Of a stretch of DNA of 64,000 bases, positions 28,321 through 37,290 are shown piece after piece. This stretch comes from Neisseria subflava (GTDB lineage Bacteria; Pseudomonadota; Gammaproteobacteria; Burkholderiales; Neisseriaceae): positions 2,108,001 through 2,172,000 of the forward strand of contig NZ_CP073117.1 in NCBI RefSeq assembly GCF_024205745.1. Reading direction: 5' to 3'. The translations under genes were made by a program, and so were the position numbers. Position 1 is the first letter of the stretch, and each line of letters begins with the position of its first letter. The notes beneath the pieces were generated by a model. That model ran no database searches, was not told where the DNA came from, and was given only the letters and a program-made list of their open reading frames with translations.

Positions 28321-28926
28321 TTAAGATTGGATATTTCTTCTATCGTAAACTGCTTGAGCCAAAGTACCGGCATCCACATATTCCATCTCGCCACCCAAAG
28401 GGATTCCCCTCGCCAATCGGCTGACTTTATAAGGAAGGTTTTTAAATAATTCTGCCAATACATACGCTGTCGCATCGCCTTCGGCTGTGAAGTTGGTTGC
28501 AATGATAATTTCCTCAATATCACTCGCCTGCAAACGGGCAACCAGCTTATCTAATGCCACTGCCGAAATATCCATACCCTGCGCCGGACTGACTTGCCCC
28601 ATCAAAACAAAATACAGACCATCATGACAATTAGCCGCCTCCATACTGGAGACATCCGCCGGCATATGTACAATCATCAAGCGGCTTTTCTCACGTTTTT
28701 CATCCGCACAAATTTCACACAAATCGCCTTCGCAAAATGTGTTGCACATCCGACAATGCTGCACCTGTCTCAAGGCAAATTGCAAAGCATCCACCAACTC
28801 CTGAGCTTCTTCACGTTTGTACTGTAAAAGCTGATAAGCCATGCGCTGGGCGGATTTCGGGCCGACATTGGGCAGGATTTTTAATGCATTAATCAAGCGG
28901 ACAAAGGCATCAGGATTTTTACTCAT
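28321..28926 (-). CDS. recR: Recombination mediator RecR
   Basis: A 201-residue ring protein of the RecFOR pathway. It has the N-terminal helix-hairpin-helix (LKILPNVGPKSAQRMAYQLL), a four-cysteine zinc finger (CRMCNTFCEGDLCEIC) and a Toprim domain (RLMIVHMPADVSSMEA onward to ATNFTAEGDATAYVL). The length is usual. It lies 82 bp downstream of ppiD's terminator region and starts close to a DUS. No dnaX/ybaB neighbour is present, unlike in many bacteria. Confidence 0.95.
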   Translation of the reverse strand: MSKNPDAFVRLINALKILPNVGPKSAQRMAYQLLQYKREEAQELVDALQFALRQVQHCRMCNTFCEGDLCEICADEKREKSRLMIVHMPADVSSMEAANCHDGLYFVLMGQVSPAQGMDISAVALDKLVARLQASDIEEIIIATNFTAEGDATAYVLAELFKNLPYKVSRLARGIPLGGEMEYVDAGTLAQAVYDRRNIQS

Positions 28927-28954
28927 GATTTCAGACGGCCTTTAAAAAGATAGC

Positions 28955-28989
28955 TAAAAATAAGAAAACAGCCGGAATTCATCCGGCTG
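28955..28989 (-). terminator. Intrinsic terminator of ppiD
   Basis: On the minus strand CAGCCGG pairs with CCGGCTG across seven bases, followed by TTTTCTTATTTTT. Confidence 0.8.
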
Positions 28990-29008
28990 CCCTACTCAAA
29001 TACTCTGC

Positions 29009-30862
29009 TTATTCGGCAGCATTATTAACTTGCTGTGCGCCTTGCGTACGATCGATTTTCTTACCCAAATACTGGAGTAAATTATCGAACACATTGGCAG
29101 AAAGCTGCTGAACCAAAGCCTGTTTGGCAGCCGGAATCTGTGAATCGGCATTTTCAGGAGCAGAAACGCTCTGAACTTCCATAATCACCGGTGCAGGCAT
29201 ACCTTCCAATAATGCATACGCAGGTTTACCGCCGACAGGACGTGCTTTCAACAAAGCCGCATAAGCCTCCGGAGACATGGTTCTACGCGCATCTTGCGCG
29301 CTCAATTGCGAAACAGGCGACCATTGAACGTCGACAGTTTTACCGGCTTTCAACGCAGCCAAAGTTTCTTGGGCTTTCTTCTCTGCCAGTTTGGCGGCTT
29401 CAGAGCGCAGATATGCTGCACGGACAGTATCTTTGACCTCTACAAATGGTGCAATTTTCTCTTCGCGCACTTCTTTCGCACGAATGACCCAAACGGTTTC
29501 GTTGTTGATGGCAATGACTTCAGAATTGTGTTTTTTCTTCAGTACATCGTCGCTAAACGCAGCATTAATTAACGCTTCAGGCAAACCGGCCTCTTTCGCA
29601 CCTGCTTTGGTTACCCATTCATCCAAGTTTTCCACTTTCAAGCCTGAATTGGCGGCTGCTTTTGCCAAAGAAGATGGATCATTAAAGGCATCTTCACCCA
29701 ATTTTTCTTTGGCCGCGTTAAAGGCAGAAGCTGCTTTTTTCAGTTTCAAGGCTGCTTCTATACGCGCTTTGGCTTGTTCCAAAGTCGGCTCAGCTTCGAC
29801 ATTCAAAACTTTGATGACGTGATAACCCAAAGACGATTTAACGGTATCGCTGACTTCGCCTTTGCCCAATGCAAATGCCGCTTTATCGAATTCAGGTCCA
29901 AAGCCGCTGCCGCCGCTTTTGCTCAGGTAGCCCAAATTGCCGCCTTTATTGCTGCTGGACAAATCTTTGGAGTACTTGGCCGCCAGTTCGGCAAAAGCAT
30001 CCGGGTGCGCTTTGAGCTCTGCAGCCATTTTATCCACTTCGGCTTTAATTTCCGCATTGCTTGCTTCATCTCCGTTAGGTATAACCGGTATGAAAATATG
30101 CGCAATTTCAGCTCTTGGCGACAAATCTACGCTTTTGCTGTCGTAAGCTTTTTGTACTTCTTCCGCACTGACGGTTTGCTTGTCAGCCAAATCCTTGATG
30201 CTTAAAGCCACATATTCCAGCTTAACGGCTTGAGGAATCAAGTAATCTTTCTTATGCGCTTCATAATATTTTTGCAAAGCCGCATCATCTACTTTGACTT
30301 GTGCCACAAATGCTTCAGGGCTGAACGTAAATGAACGGATGGTACGCGTAGCTTGAGTCAGGTTAATTAATTGACGCGCTTGCGCATCGCTGACCAAAGC
30401 GCCGTTTTGCACCAAATTCAACAGATTTTGCAATTGAAACTGTTCACGGATATCTTCAACGAACTGATCCTCGGTCATCCTGCGTTGATCCAAATATTTC
30501 TTGAGCAAATCCTGGCTGAATTTACCGGAAGCATCATGGAAATTCGGATCATCCACGATAACTTGCTTGATTTGTTCCTGAGACACAGCGATGCCCATCA
30601 GCTTGGCACCCTGCTTCAGATAAGCACGTTGCAATAACGATTGGAATACCGCATCACGCGAAGGCGCAGTATTGCCGGCAGCTTGCTCATTTTGTATCGC
30701 AATCTGTAAAGCATGCTCGCTGACCTTCTCATCCCCGACTTTGACAATGTAATCAGAACCCGGCGAAGACAAATTATTGGCACCGAATCCGATAAAGGTC
30801 AGACCGATGATACCTAAAACAATCTGGGCGGGTGTTTTATATTTTTCAACAATATGGAACAT
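29009..30862 (-). CDS. ppiD: Periplasmic folding chaperone PpiD (parvulin-type)
   Basis: A 617-residue protein anchored in the inner membrane by an N-terminal helix (TPAQIVLGIIGLTFIGFGAN) and facing the periplasm near SecYEG. The SurA-like N-terminal domain is followed by a parvulin domain (about 255-360) with AELAAKYSKDLSSSNKGGNL and FALGKGEVSDTVKSSLGYHV. It helps outer-membrane and secreted proteins fold; the PPIase domain is often inactive in this family. The C-terminal third (AAKLAEKKAQETLAALKAG) is helical and also typical. Nothing unusual. Confidence 0.93.
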   Translation of the reverse strand: MFHIVEKYKTPAQIVLGIIGLTFIGFGANNLSSPGSDYIVKVGDEKVSEHALQIAIQNEQAAGNTAPSRDAVFQSLLQRAYLKQGAKLMGIAVSQEQIKQVIVDDPNFHDASGKFSQDLLKKYLDQRRMTEDQFVEDIREQFQLQNLLNLVQNGALVSDAQARQLINLTQATRTIRSFTFSPEAFVAQVKVDDAALQKYYEAHKKDYLIPQAVKLEYVALSIKDLADKQTVSAEEVQKAYDSKSVDLSPRAEIAHIFIPVIPNGDEASNAEIKAEVDKMAAELKAHPDAFAELAAKYSKDLSSSNKGGNLGYLSKSGGSGFGPEFDKAAFALGKGEVSDTVKSSLGYHVIKVLNVEAEPTLEQAKARIEAALKLKKAASAFNAAKEKLGEDAFNDPSSLAKAAANSGLKVENLDEWVTKAGAKEAGLPEALINAAFSDDVLKKKHNSEVIAINNETVWVIRAKEVREEKIAPFVEVKDTVRAAYLRSEAAKLAEKKAQETLAALKAGKTVDVQWSPVSQLSAQDARRTMSPEAYAALLKARPVGGKPAYALLEGMPAPVIMEVQSVSAPENADSQIPAAKQALVQQLSANVFDNLLQYLGKKIDRTQGAQQVNNAAE

Positions 30863-31007
30863 ATTTATCCGAAAGAAAAGTTTGGCGCGGCAGCCGGAAA
30901 ATGCTGCCGCAAAAATCTTAAAATCCTGAAAACAGGCTCAAAGCGCGTATTGTAACGTATTTTTTCGAGGCTTGCTTTTTCAGACGGCCTAAAAACCTAA
31001 AAATGCC

Positions 31008-31355
31008 TTATCCGAAAATTTCCTGATACGCTTCTACTGAAAATCCGACATGAACCTGTCCTTCTTTGACCAATACAGGCCGCTTGATGATGCTGGGATT
31101 TTCCATCATCAAAGCAATCGCACCTTCTTTTGTTGCGGCAGATTCTTGCGCATCTTTATCCAACTTGCGCCAAGTCGTGCCTCTTTTATTGAGCAAAATT
31201 TCCAAAGCTGCCTGCTCCAGCCAGCCATCAATCAATTCGGCAGTCGGGGCGTTTTTCTTAAAATCTACAAACTCAAACTCGATGCCGTTTTCTGCCAACC
31301 AACTGCGCGCTTTTTTAACCGTATCGCAATTGGGAATACCGTATAGTTTTATCAT
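31008..31355 (-). CDS. ArsC/Spx-family protein (YffB-like)
   Basis: A 115-residue thioredoxin-fold protein. It starts with MIKLYGIPNCDTVKKARSWL, where Cys10 stands alone without a CxxC partner, and includes NPSIIKRPVLVKEGQVHVGF near the C-terminus, as in the YffB branch of the ArsC family. It lacks the three ArsC arginines in an obvious order, so arsenate reduction is unlikely; a glutathione-dependent thiol role has been proposed for YffB. The ribosome binding site AAGGATAAATAAG supports the start. It is downstream of rnr but separated by a perfect paired-DUS palindrome. Confidence 0.88.
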   Translation of the reverse strand: MIKLYGIPNCDTVKKARSWLAENGIEFEFVDFKKNAPTAELIDGWLEQAALEILLNKRGTTWRKLDKDAQESAATKEGAIALMMENPSIIKRPVLVKEGQVHVGFSVEAYQEIFG

Positions 31356-31390
31356 CTTATTTATCCTTGGTTTTATTTATAAAATCACAA

Positions 31391-31426
31391 ATTCAGGCCG
31401 TCTGAAAATTTTCAGACGGCCTGAAT
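31391..31426. terminator. Perfect 36-bp paired-DUS palindrome downstream of rnr
   Basis: ATTCAGGCCGTCTGAAAA is followed at once by its exact reverse complement (18+18 bases). It sits between rnr and the ArsC-like gene, both on the minus strand, and would terminate rnr. Confidence 0.8.
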
Positions 31427-31436
31427 TGAATGCCGC

Positions 31437-33932
31437 TTATTTCTTAGCAGCTTTCTTCACTTTAATCTTCACGCTTTTGCCTTGAGCATTATTTTTACCT
31501 CCGGCTTTGACGGAAGCTGTTTTCGCCTGCACTTTTTTCTTGCTTGCAGCTTTAGGTTTGCTTGGCTTAGCGGGCTTGGAGGCAGGTTTACTTTTCGCCT
31601 TGCTCTTCTTTGCCTTCACAGGAGCAGCCAACGCTTCATCAATTTCTTTAGCCGAAAGTTTACGCTTACGCTTTTCGACAGGCTTATCAGCAGCTATTGG
31701 CTTGCTTACAGATTTTGCTTTTCTACCGCCGCGCTTCTTACCGACTGAACCGCCGCTGACTAAGGTCAAATCAATCTTGCTGGTATCCAAATCGGCACGC
31801 GCGACTTTTACAGTGACCGTATCGCCCATGTTGAAACGGACACCGCTGCGTTCGCCTTCAATCGCCATAATTTCAGGACGGAAGTTGAAATAATCTTCTC
31901 CCAAATCGCTGATGTGTACCAAGCCGTCGATATGAATGTCGTCCAAGGTTACAAAAATACCGAAGCTGGTCATGCCCGAAATCTTGCCGCTGAAGACTTC
32001 GCCGACTTTGTCGCGCATATAATAAGTTTTCAGCCAATTTTCCACATCGCGGCTGGCATCGTCGGCTCGGCGCTCGCAGAAAGAGGTATGCACGCCCAAA
32101 GCCTGCCAGGTTTTATTGGGTTGGTAAGTTTGTCCGTTCAATACAGCTTTGATGGCACGATGCACCGTCAAATCCGGATAACGGCGGATAGGCGAAGTAA
32201 AGTGTGCATATGCACCATAAGCCAAACCAAAGTGACCGTCACAATGCGGCTCATAAACCGCCTGTTGCATAGAACGCAACATCATCACTTGCAACAGTTC
32301 CGCATCCGGACGGTTTTTAAATTGCTCGGCAAGCGCAGCATAGTCTTTCGGCGTCGGATTATCGCCGCCACCCAAACTCAGCCCCAGCAAACCAAGCTGC
32401 TCGCGTAAAGTAGCCAGTTTTTCGGGAGTCGGGCCCAAGTGATTGCGGAATAAAGCCGTATGTTTGTTTTTCAGCAAGAACTCTGCCGCGCAAACATTCG
32501 CCGCCAACATACATTCTTCAATCAGCTTGTGCGCATCGTTGCGGACAACGGGAACAATCTTGTCGATTTTACCGTTGTCGTCAAAAATCATCTGGGTTTC
32601 AACGCTCTCAAATTCAACCGCGCCACGCTCAAAACGTTTTTTCTGCAAGATTTTAAATAACTGATACAGAGTATCGATTTGTTGCTTAAACGGATGATCC
32701 TGGCCGTCTGAAATCCAATCCCAAACTTGATTGTAGGTTAGTCGCGCATGTGAACGCATTACTGCCGGATAGAAACGGTATTCCTTGATATTGCCGGCAT
32801 AAGTAATCACCATATCGCACACCATACACAGGCGTTCGACATCAGGATTGAGCGAGCAGATGCCGTTGGACAAATTCTCCGGCAGCATCGGAATCACACG
32901 GCGTGGGAAATACACGCTGGTACTGCGTTCTTGAGCATCTACATCAATCGCATCATCAGGGCAGACATAATGACTGACATCGGCTATCGCCACCACCAAA
33001 CGGTAATTGCGGCCGATTTTTTCGGCAAAAACCGCATCGTCAAAGTCCCGTGCAGTTTCACCGTCAATGGTTACCAAAGGCAAATCGCGTAGGTTCACGC
33101 GCCCTTTCAAGTCGGTTTTACGCACATGATCGGGAATTTTCTTCGCGGCTTTAACACATGCTTCGCTGAATTGATGAGGCAAATGGTGCTTGCGCACGGC
33201 GATTTCGATTTCCATACCGCTGTCGGCATAATCGCCCAACACTTCAATGATTTTCGCTACGGCAGGGCGGTTTTGCTCGGGGTAAGTCTCAATTTCACCG
33301 ACAATGACTTGACCGGATTGCGGTTTAAAGTGCGCTACGCTTTCAGGTTCCAAAACAATGCTTTGATTCAAGCGTTTGTCTTCGGCCTCCAAAATCGCCA
33401 CACCGCGATCCATATAAAAACGGCCGACCACTTTAGACTGCGCACGCTCCACCACATCTAAAACCGTACCTTCGCGACGGCCTCTGCGGTCAATACCGGC
33501 AGGGCGCACGGTAACAATATCCCCGTGCATCACACCGCGCATCTGACGCTCATACAAAACGAAATCGCCCTCACCTGTCGGCGTTAGCGGCACGGCAAAA
33601 CCAAAGCCGTCTTTATGCGCCTCGACACGGCATTTAACCAATGCCAATTTTTCTGCCGCACACACCGCGCCACGTCTGTTAATCAACACCTGACCATCAC
33701 GCGCCATCGCTTTCAGACGGCGTTCGAAGAATTCATATTCATCTTCTGTAATCGACAATTCATGTGCCAAAGCTTCGATTTTGGTCGGCACACCTTTTTG
33801 TTCCAATAATTCAATAACCCATTCGCGGCTGGGCAACGGATGAGCGTAACGTTGTTTCTCCCGCTCCAAATACGGGTCTTTTTCTCGTAAATTTAAAGAT
33901 TTAGTATTTTTGTTCATTTTGATAGTTGACAT
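31437..33932 (-). CDS. rnr: Ribonuclease R
   Basis: An 831-residue processive 3'-5' exoribonuclease that degrades structured RNA. Domain order: N-terminal helix-turn-helix (ELLEQKGVPTKIEALAHELS), cold-shock domains (GEGDFVLYERQMRGVMHGDI), the RNB catalytic domain with DLPLVTIDGETARDFDDAV, S1 domain (GEVFSGKISGMTSFGIFV), and a Lys/Ala-rich basic tail of about 90 residues (KAKKSKAKSKPASKPAKPSK). The starts at 33932 and Met6 are both possible. The first codon overlaps the -35 of the tRNA promoter on the other strand. Confidence 0.96.
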   Translation of the reverse strand: MSTIKMNKNTKSLNLREKDPYLEREKQRYAHPLPSREWVIELLEQKGVPTKIEALAHELSITEDEYEFFERRLKAMARDGQVLINRRGAVCAAEKLALVKCRVEAHKDGFGFAVPLTPTGEGDFVLYERQMRGVMHGDIVTVRPAGIDRRGRREGTVLDVVERAQSKVVGRFYMDRGVAILEAEDKRLNQSIVLEPESVAHFKPQSGQVIVGEIETYPEQNRPAVAKIIEVLGDYADSGMEIEIAVRKHHLPHQFSEACVKAAKKIPDHVRKTDLKGRVNLRDLPLVTIDGETARDFDDAVFAEKIGRNYRLVVAIADVSHYVCPDDAIDVDAQERSTSVYFPRRVIPMLPENLSNGICSLNPDVERLCMVCDMVITYAGNIKEYRFYPAVMRSHARLTYNQVWDWISDGQDHPFKQQIDTLYQLFKILQKKRFERGAVEFESVETQMIFDDNGKIDKIVPVVRNDAHKLIEECMLAANVCAAEFLLKNKHTALFRNHLGPTPEKLATLREQLGLLGLSLGGGDNPTPKDYAALAEQFKNRPDAELLQVMMLRSMQQAVYEPHCDGHFGLAYGAYAHFTSPIRRYPDLTVHRAIKAVLNGQTYQPNKTWQALGVHTSFCERRADDASRDVENWLKTYYMRDKVGEVFSGKISGMTSFGIFVTLDDIHIDGLVHISDLGEDYFNFRPEIMAIEGERSGVRFNMGDTVTVKVARADLDTSKIDLTLVSGGSVGKKRGGRKAKSVSKPIAADKPVEKRKRKLSAKEIDEALAAPVKAKKSKAKSKPASKPAKPSKPKAASKKKVQAKTASVKAGGKNNAQGKSVKIKVKKAAKK

Positions 33933-33953
33933 TCTTTTTTTAAAATATATAAT
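33926..33953 (+). promoter_or_regulatory. Near-consensus sigma-70 promoter of the tRNA cluster
   Basis: TTGACA (33926-33931), a 16-base spacer, then TATAAT (33948-33953): both hexamers are perfect. The first tRNA begins at 34012, leaving about a 50-base leader. The -35 overlaps the rnr start codon on the opposite strand, so strong tRNA transcription and rnr initiation may interfere. Confidence 0.85.
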
Positions 33954-34011
33954 AGCTGCTTCTTCGCAGTTCAGGTAGTCAACTCTACCTTAAATTGAAG
34001 AATAAAGCAAA

Positions 34012-34098
34012 GCCCAGGTGGCGGAATTGGTAGACGCGCTAGCTTCAGGTGCTAGTGTCCTCACGGGCGTGGAAGTTCGAGTCTTCTCCTGGGCACCA
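34012..34098 (+). tRNA. tRNA-Leu (anticodon CAG), copy 1
   Basis: A full class II tRNA: acceptor GCCCAGG with CCTGGGC plus A and an encoded CCA. The anticodon arm is CTAGC-TTCAGGT-GCTAG with CAG at the anticodon, and a long variable arm follows. It reads the CUG codon. Length is 87 bases with CCA. Confidence 0.95.
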
Positions 34099-34136
34099 AA
34101 TAATTTGGTGCTTCTTTGCTTAAGAAAATTTAAATT

Positions 34137-34223
34137 GCCCAGGTGGCGGAATTGGTAGACGCGCTAGCTTCAGGTGCTAGTATCCTCACGGGTGTGGAAG
34201 TTCGAGTCTTCTCCTGGGCACCA
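34137..34223 (+). tRNA. tRNA-Leu (anticodon CAG), copy 2
   Basis: The same 87-base gene as copy 1, 38 bp downstream. It has two differences (G to A and C to T), which lie opposite each other in the variable-arm stem and keep it paired (TGTCC/GGGCG becomes TATCC/GGGTG). CCA is encoded. Confidence 0.95.
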
Positions 34224-34285
34224 CTGATAAATCAATCAGTCAAGTTTTCACATTATTCTGATAACCAGTCAGGATAATAGTCCAC

Positions 34286-34376
34286 AGAGAGGTGGATGAG
34301 TGGTTTAAGTCGCACGCCTGGAAAGCGTGTATACGTGAATAGCGTATCGAGGGTTCGAATCCCTTCCTCTCTGCCA
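34286..34376 (+). tRNA. tRNA-Ser (anticodon GGA)
   Basis: A class II tRNA: acceptor AGAGAGG with CCTCTCT, G and encoded CCA. The anticodon arm is CACGC-CTGGAAA-GCGTG (anticodon GGA, reading UCC/UCU), and the T-arm GAGGG-TTCGAAT-CCCTT is preceded by a long variable arm. It is the last gene of the cluster. Confidence 0.95.
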
Positions 34377-34382
34377 GATACT

Positions 34383-34409
34383 AAAGACACCAGCTAACGG
34401 TGTCTTTTT
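34383..34409 (+). terminator. Intrinsic terminator of the tRNA cluster
   Basis: AAAGACACC pairs with GGTGTCTTT around AGCTAAC, then more T. It starts 7 bases after the tRNA-Ser end. Confidence 0.9.
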
Positions 34410-34517
34410 CATATCTACTCTTCTTAAAAATATTATATTACATTACACTTTTCTTTCTCTTACCTTCTAATCAGAAACTTGCCACTCATTCTTATCTTAT
34501 ATTTAACCTTAATGATT

Positions 34518-34550
34518 AAAGGCCGTCTGAAAGTTTTCAGACGGCCTCTT
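34518..34550. terminator. Paired-DUS terminator downstream of the thermonuclease gene
   Basis: AAAGGCCGTCTGAAA faces TTTCAGACGGCCTCTTT with a 2-base loop. Confidence 0.8.
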
Positions 34551-34559
34551 TCTTAAAAC

Positions 34560-35303
34560 TTACCAAATCCCAAACCATTGTTTATCAGACTGCTTTTTAT
34601 TGCCGTTCTGCTGCTCGTGGTTTTGACGGCGAAATTGCCAAGGCGCTTGCGGATTGTCTTTTTTCCATAAACCTTTACGCTTTTCCTTGGCTTGTTTTTG
34701 TGCGGCCGAATAGTCGGTGTAAGCGGTTTTACTTTGTTGTTTTTTGGCATAACTTTCATAATGCCATGCGGCGCCATCCCGTATCTGCATCAAATTCAGG
34801 TCAATCGTGCCGACTGATACTTGGGCAACTTCGCGCTGGTAGCGGTCGGCTTCAAACACGCGGACTTTGGCTTTTTTATGCAATGCGGCATCAATCAAAT
34901 TGTCTCGTGATTGCGTACCATAAGTCTGGTTAATTTCCGGCGCATCGATATAGGCCATGCGGATTTTGTGTTTCCTGCCGTCGCTATCGATAATGTGCAT
35001 GGTATCTCCATCATGGATTTTGATGATTTTTCCATTGTATGTGTAGGATTGTCGCGATGACTTTTGTTTTTGTTCCGGTTTGGGTTTGGGTTTAGCTTCG
35101 GCTTTGGTGTCAGATGTGGCTTTGACGACATTTTCACCCAGCCATTCATTGGCCTTTTCCAAACCGATATTGTCGCCTTGTGCCAATGTTGCAGCAACGC
35201 TTACTCCGGTACGAATCAACTCGGTATCGCGTGAGCTGTAACCAAGTGCGCCCAAAACGGATAAAACAACGGGCAACCATTTTATAATTTTACTGATTTG
35301 CAT
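34560..35303 (-). CDS. Secreted or membrane-anchored thermonuclease-family nuclease
   Basis: A 247-residue protein. An N-terminal hydrophobic segment (IIKWLPVVLSVLGALGY) is followed by a Lys/Pro/Gln-rich linker (about 68-85), then a staphylococcal-nuclease domain from TYNGKIIKIHDGDTMHIIDS, with the catalytic Asp/Arg/Glu positions in the IRMAYIDAPEINQ and EADRYQREVAQVSV segments. The tail is Gln/Lys/Trp-rich. The gonococcal homologue Nuc degrades neutrophil extracellular trap DNA and biofilm DNA; the same role is plausible here. The start at 35303 lacks a strong ribosome binding site. Confidence 0.9.
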   Translation of the reverse strand: MQISKIIKWLPVVLSVLGALGYSSRDTELIRTGVSVAATLAQGDNIGLEKANEWLGENVVKATSDTKAEAKPKPKPEQKQKSSRQSYTYNGKIIKIHDGDTMHIIDSDGRKHKIRMAYIDAPEINQTYGTQSRDNLIDAALHKKAKVRVFEADRYQREVAQVSVGTIDLNLMQIRDGAAWHYESYAKKQQSKTAYTDYSAAQKQAKEKRKGLWKKDNPQAPWQFRRQNHEQQNGNKKQSDKQWFGIW

Positions 35304-35317
35304 ATTTTGCCAAATTG

Positions 35318-35357
35318 AAGGCCGTCTGAAAGACCTGATGTACTTTCAGACGGCCTT
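35318..35357. terminator. Paired-DUS terminator downstream of rpiA
   Basis: AAGGCCGTCTGAAAG faces CTTTCAGACGGCCTT. It lies between two minus-strand genes, so it ends the rpiA transcript and sits in the thermonuclease promoter region. Confidence 0.75.
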
Positions 35358-35376
35358 TAAGATTGATTAATCTTCA

Positions 35377-36048
35377 TTAATCCTGACAAGGCAGGATGAC
35401 TTTTGCACCTTCTGCCGTACCCAAAACCAACACATCAGCAGCATCGCGGGCAAAAATACCGTTTTCGAGTACGCCGGTGATTTTATTGATTTCGTCTTCC
35501 ATTTTCAGGGCTTGGTCGATATTGAGGCCGTGAACATCAACGATTTGATTGCCATAGAAAGTCGTATAGCCAACACGCAACTCAGGCTGTCCACCCATGG
35601 CAAGCAGTTTGCGTGACACCAGCGAACGGGCATTTTCAACCACTTCTACCGGCAATGGAAATTTGCCCAAACGGGAAACATATTTGCTTTCATCGGCGAT
35701 ACAGACAAATTTATCGGATGCGCTGGCCACGATTTTTTCGTTCAAATGCGCACCGCCGCCGCCTTTAATCATTTGCAGTGCGTGGTTGACTTCGTCTGCG
35801 CCGTCAACATAAACCGCCAAACCCATCACTTCATTCAGTGAAACTTCTGGAATCTCGTATTTCGCCAAAAGCTCGCTGGATTTTTTAGAAGTAGACACGG
35901 TACCCTTAATTTTCTTACCGCTTTTACCCAAAGCTTCGATAAAAAAGTTGATGGTAGAGCCGGTACCGATACCGATGTATTCGTTTTCAGGAACAAATTC
36001 CACCGCTTTTTCGGCGGCAATACGTTTGAGTTCGTCTTGAGTTGCCAT
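35377..36048 (-). CDS. rpiA: Ribose-5-phosphate isomerase A
   Basis: A 223-residue enzyme of the non-oxidative pentose phosphate pathway. Substrate and catalytic segments are IGIGTGSTINFFIEAL, VDGADEVNHALQMIKGGGGA (Asp and Lys of the active site) and ESKYVSRLGKFPLPVEV. The length is normal. It follows ispF on the same strand with 43 bp between. Confidence 0.97.
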   Translation of the reverse strand: MATQDELKRIAAEKAVEFVPENEYIGIGTGSTINFFIEALGKSGKKIKGTVSTSKKSSELLAKYEIPEVSLNEVMGLAVYVDGADEVNHALQMIKGGGGAHLNEKIVASASDKFVCIADESKYVSRLGKFPLPVEVVENARSLVSRKLLAMGGQPELRVGYTTFYGNQIVDVHGLNIDQALKMEDEINKITGVLENGIFARDAADVLVLGTAEGAKVILPCQD

Positions 36049-36091
36049 GTTGTCAGTCTTTCAGTTTGAATAATAAAGTAATTTTAAGCTC

Positions 36092-36571
36092 TTAGGCTTT
36101 AATCAGCAATACTGCCGCTTGCGCTTCAATGGCTTCCATACGCCCCAGATAGCCAAGTTTTTCGTTGGTTTTACCCTTGATGTTCACGCAGTTTTCAGGC
36201 AAACCCAAATCTGCAGCAATATTGGCGCGCATTGCCGGAATATGCGGCGCAAGTTTTGGCTTTTGCGCAATCACGGTCGTATCGATATTAACCACCTTCC
36301 AACCCAACTCCTGCACGCTTTGATAAGCCTCGCGCAACAGCACACGGCTATCGGCATCTTTGAAGTCGGCGGCAGTATCAGGAAAATGACTGCCGATATC
36401 ACCCAAACCGGCCGCACCCAACAGGGCATCGGTAATCGCATGCAAAAGCGCATCGGCATCTGAATGACCCAGCAATCCTTTTTCAAACGGAATGTTGATA
36501 CCGCCGAGTATCAAATTTCGGCCTTCGACCAACTGATGGACATCGTAGCCCTGTCCGACACGGATATTCAT
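36092..36571 (-). CDS. ispF: 2-C-methyl-D-erythritol 2,4-cyclodiphosphate synthase
   Basis: A 159-residue trimeric enzyme of the MEP isoprenoid pathway. It has the metal-binding [13 protein letters not shown] (Asp10/His12 type), [20 protein letters not shown] and [15 protein letters not shown], all conserved. The ribosome binding site AAGGAAACAAAC is strong. It is next to ispD as in many bacteria, 32 bp downstream. Confidence 0.97.
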   Translation of the reverse strand: MNIRVGQGYDVHQLVEGRNLILGGINIPFEKGLLGHSDADALLHAITDALLGAAGLGDIGSHFPDTAADFKDADSRVLLREAYQSVQELGWKVVNIDTTVIAQKPKLAPHIPAMRANIAADLGLPENCVNIKGKTNEKLGYLGRMEAIEAQAAVLLIKA

Positions 36572-36603
36572 GTTTGTTTCCTTAAATAATGGGTTTTGAT
36601 TGT

Positions 36604-37290
36604 TCAGACGGCCTTGAGCAACAATCTGACAATGTATTCGTCTTGCGGCAGCGTCAATTTCAAATTGCGCGTATCGCCCTGCACCAAGCGCGGCCGGATA
36701 CCCAGTTTTTCAACCGCTGATGCTTCATCCGTAATCTCACTTAAATCATCAACCGATAAAGCGCGGTGTAATAAGGCCGTCTGAAAAAGCTGCGGCGTTT
36801 GCGCCTGCCATAATCCTGCGCGTGCAACGGTTTCATCAATATGATGACTGCCGTCTGAGCGCTTGAGCGTATCGGCCACCGGTATAGCCAAAATACCGCC
36901 CTCATCATTCTCACCCGCCTCATCAAGCAAACGTGTTAACGCTTCAGCAGGCAGGCAACAGCGCGCGGCATCATGAACCAAGATATTGTCTTGCACCTCG
37001 GCCAATCCTTGCTCCAATAAAACGGACACACCATTGCGTACCGTTTCGGCACGACTTGCGCCGCCTACTCGAAAGACGCGTACTTTCTCAGACAGGGCCG
37101 TCTGAAAAACCGAATCTTCCGGCGAAAGAATAACGGCAATTAAATCTATGCGGGGGTGTTTATCAAAGATTTCTATGGTATGTTGCAATACGGTTTTACC
37201 ATTAATTTCAACATATTGTTTTGGTTTTCCTGCACCAAATCGCGCTCCCACACCGGCAGCAGGAATCAAAGCGATATTGCGGCGCATCAT
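36604..37290 (-). CDS. ispD: 2-C-methyl-D-erythritol 4-phosphate cytidylyltransferase
   Basis: A 228-residue enzyme of the MEP pathway making CDP-methylerythritol. The CTP-binding N-terminus is [20 protein letters not shown], followed by [19 protein letters not shown] and [10 protein letters not shown]. The start ATGATG overlaps the dnaQ stop by 4 bp (ATGA). A DUS is embedded at about 36775-36786, in frame, and shows as a coding segment near QTALLHR. Confidence 0.97.
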   Translation of the reverse strand: MMRRNIALIPAAGVGARFGAGKPKQYVEINGKTVLQHTIEIFDKHPRIDLIAVILSPEDSVFQTALSEKVRVFRVGGASRAETVRNGVSVLLEQGLAEVQDNILVHDAARCCLPAEALTRLLDEAGENDEGGILAIPVADTLKRSDGSHHIDETVARAGLWQAQTPQLFQTALLHRALSVDDLSEITDEASAVEKLGIRPRLVQGDTRNLKLTLPQDEYIVRLLLKAV

